NCBI GenBank assembly: GCA_008933525.1
Contig: WBUV01000210.1
Span: 1 to 6,102 of the forward strand
Source: Bacteroidales bacterium
GTDB taxonomy: Bacteria; Bacteroidota; Bacteroidia; Bacteroidales; Tenuifilaceae
DNA length: 6,102 nt
Direction of reading: 5' to 3'
Of the stretch, positions 5,702-6,102 are shown one piece after another; position 1 is the stretch's first letter, and the number at the start of each line of letters is the position of its first letter. Under the pieces are notes generated by a model, which searched no databases, was not told the DNA's origin, and saw only the letters and a program-made list of their open reading frames with translations. A program made the translations under genes and the position numbers.

Positions 5702-6102
5702 TTATGGATTAAAAAAACCATTTTTAATAGCGTATACAACAAGTCCAGCAGTATTGCTTGAATTAGTTTTGTTTATGAGGTTGCTCCGATGTGTGTCAAC
5801 CGTCCTTGAACTAACAAATAGCCTTTCGGCTATCTCCTGATTTGTCAACCCTAAACAGATAAGATTTAGCACCTCTATTTCGCGTGATGACAGATTATCT
5901 GGATTTGGAACCGATTCATTTACTAATTCACTCTCAGAGCGACTGGAAGAATTGATATTTAAGTTTGATAGTTCAGTACTGTTGAAGTATTCGCTAGTAT
6001 TGATTATATTTCCAACTAGCGCTGGCTGTCCGTTAATAGTTGCCATACTGCCCCAACAATCAACGTTTATAGTTTCTTTACTCTCAGTAAACACTCTAAA
6101 AT
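5702..6102 (-). CDS. PAS-LuxR transcription regulator (3' part, start outside window)
   Basis: The frame is open to the window edge, so the gene begins beyond 6102. A GTG at 6094 is an internal codon and not a credible start. The first visible residues (FRVFTESKETINVDCWGSM, then TINGQPALVGNIINTSEYF) look like the last strands of a PAS sensor domain, the usual 'G...W.E.WGS...NGQPA..G.I.DITE' pattern. A polar Ser/Asn-rich linker follows, then a complete LuxR/GerE helix-turn-helix of about 60 residues: LSSREIEVLNLICLGLTNQ, IAERLFVSSRTVDTHRSNL, ending AIKNGFFNP. It would bind DNA in response to a signal perceived by the PAS domain; the ligand is unknown. No receiver domain is visible in this part. 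It is divided from the MCP operon by a terminator. It could regulate that operon through the ATCAGT sites, but this is only positional inference. Confidence 0.88.
   Translation of the reverse strand, partial: FRVFTESKETINVDCWGSMATINGQPALVGNIINTSEYFNSTELSNLNINSSSRSESELVNESVPNPDNLSSREIEVLNLICLGLTNQEIAERLFVSSRTVDTHRSNLINKTNSSNTAGLVVYAIKNGFFNP

Overview
The window is AT-rich and tightly packed. All intact genes read from the minus strand, and no stretch over 300 bases lacks a gene. It looks like a chromosomal segment of a Bacteroidota bacterium. The reasons are the lack of clear Shine-Dalgarno sites, a seven-helix membrane protein fused to an AraC-type DNA-binding domain, a lipoprotein/outer-membrane beta-barrel type protein, and a PAS-LuxR regulator. 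The phylum is inferred from gene style only; no marker gene is present.

Layout in the direction of transcription, high to low coordinates. At 6102-5702 is the 3' part of a PAS-LuxR regulator that runs off the window, followed by a clear intrinsic terminator (5658-5635) and a regulatory gap. At 5561-3874 is a methyl-accepting chemotaxis protein (MCP) with an extracytoplasmic CZB-like metal site. It is split by an apparent one-base frameshift in an A5 run (plus-strand T5, 4488-4492). Close behind it (gaps of 46, 15, 26 and 35-56 bp) come a degenerate, cysteine-rich receiver protein (3827-3450), two different bacteriohemerythrins (3434-3009 and 2982-2575) and a membrane-bound AraC-family regulator (2518-1376). 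After a 144-bp gap holding GTCTCA repeats come a small lipoprotein/beta-barrel protein (1231-554) and a flavodoxin-domain protein (537-79). At the left edge, on the plus strand, is the end of a MacB/FtsX-type ABC transporter permease. It is cut off by a stop codon at 128-130 and overlaps the shortened end of the flavodoxin gene.

How they may work together (inference): MCP, pseudo-receiver and two hemerythrins form one probable operon built around redox or diatomic-gas chemistry. A CZB-type zinc/thiol/histidine site would sense outside the membrane, two diiron proteins would bind O2 (or NO) in the cytoplasm, and a receiver that cannot be phosphorylated in the normal way carries five cysteines. 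No cheA, cheW or cheY lies in the window, so the MCP would have to signal through a remote array. The membrane AraC regulator may control the lipoprotein-flavodoxin pair just downstream through the repeated GTCTCA sites.

The two places most in need of checking are the frameshift in the MCP and the permease/flavodoxin junction. Either could be a real mutation or an assembly/sequencing artefact.
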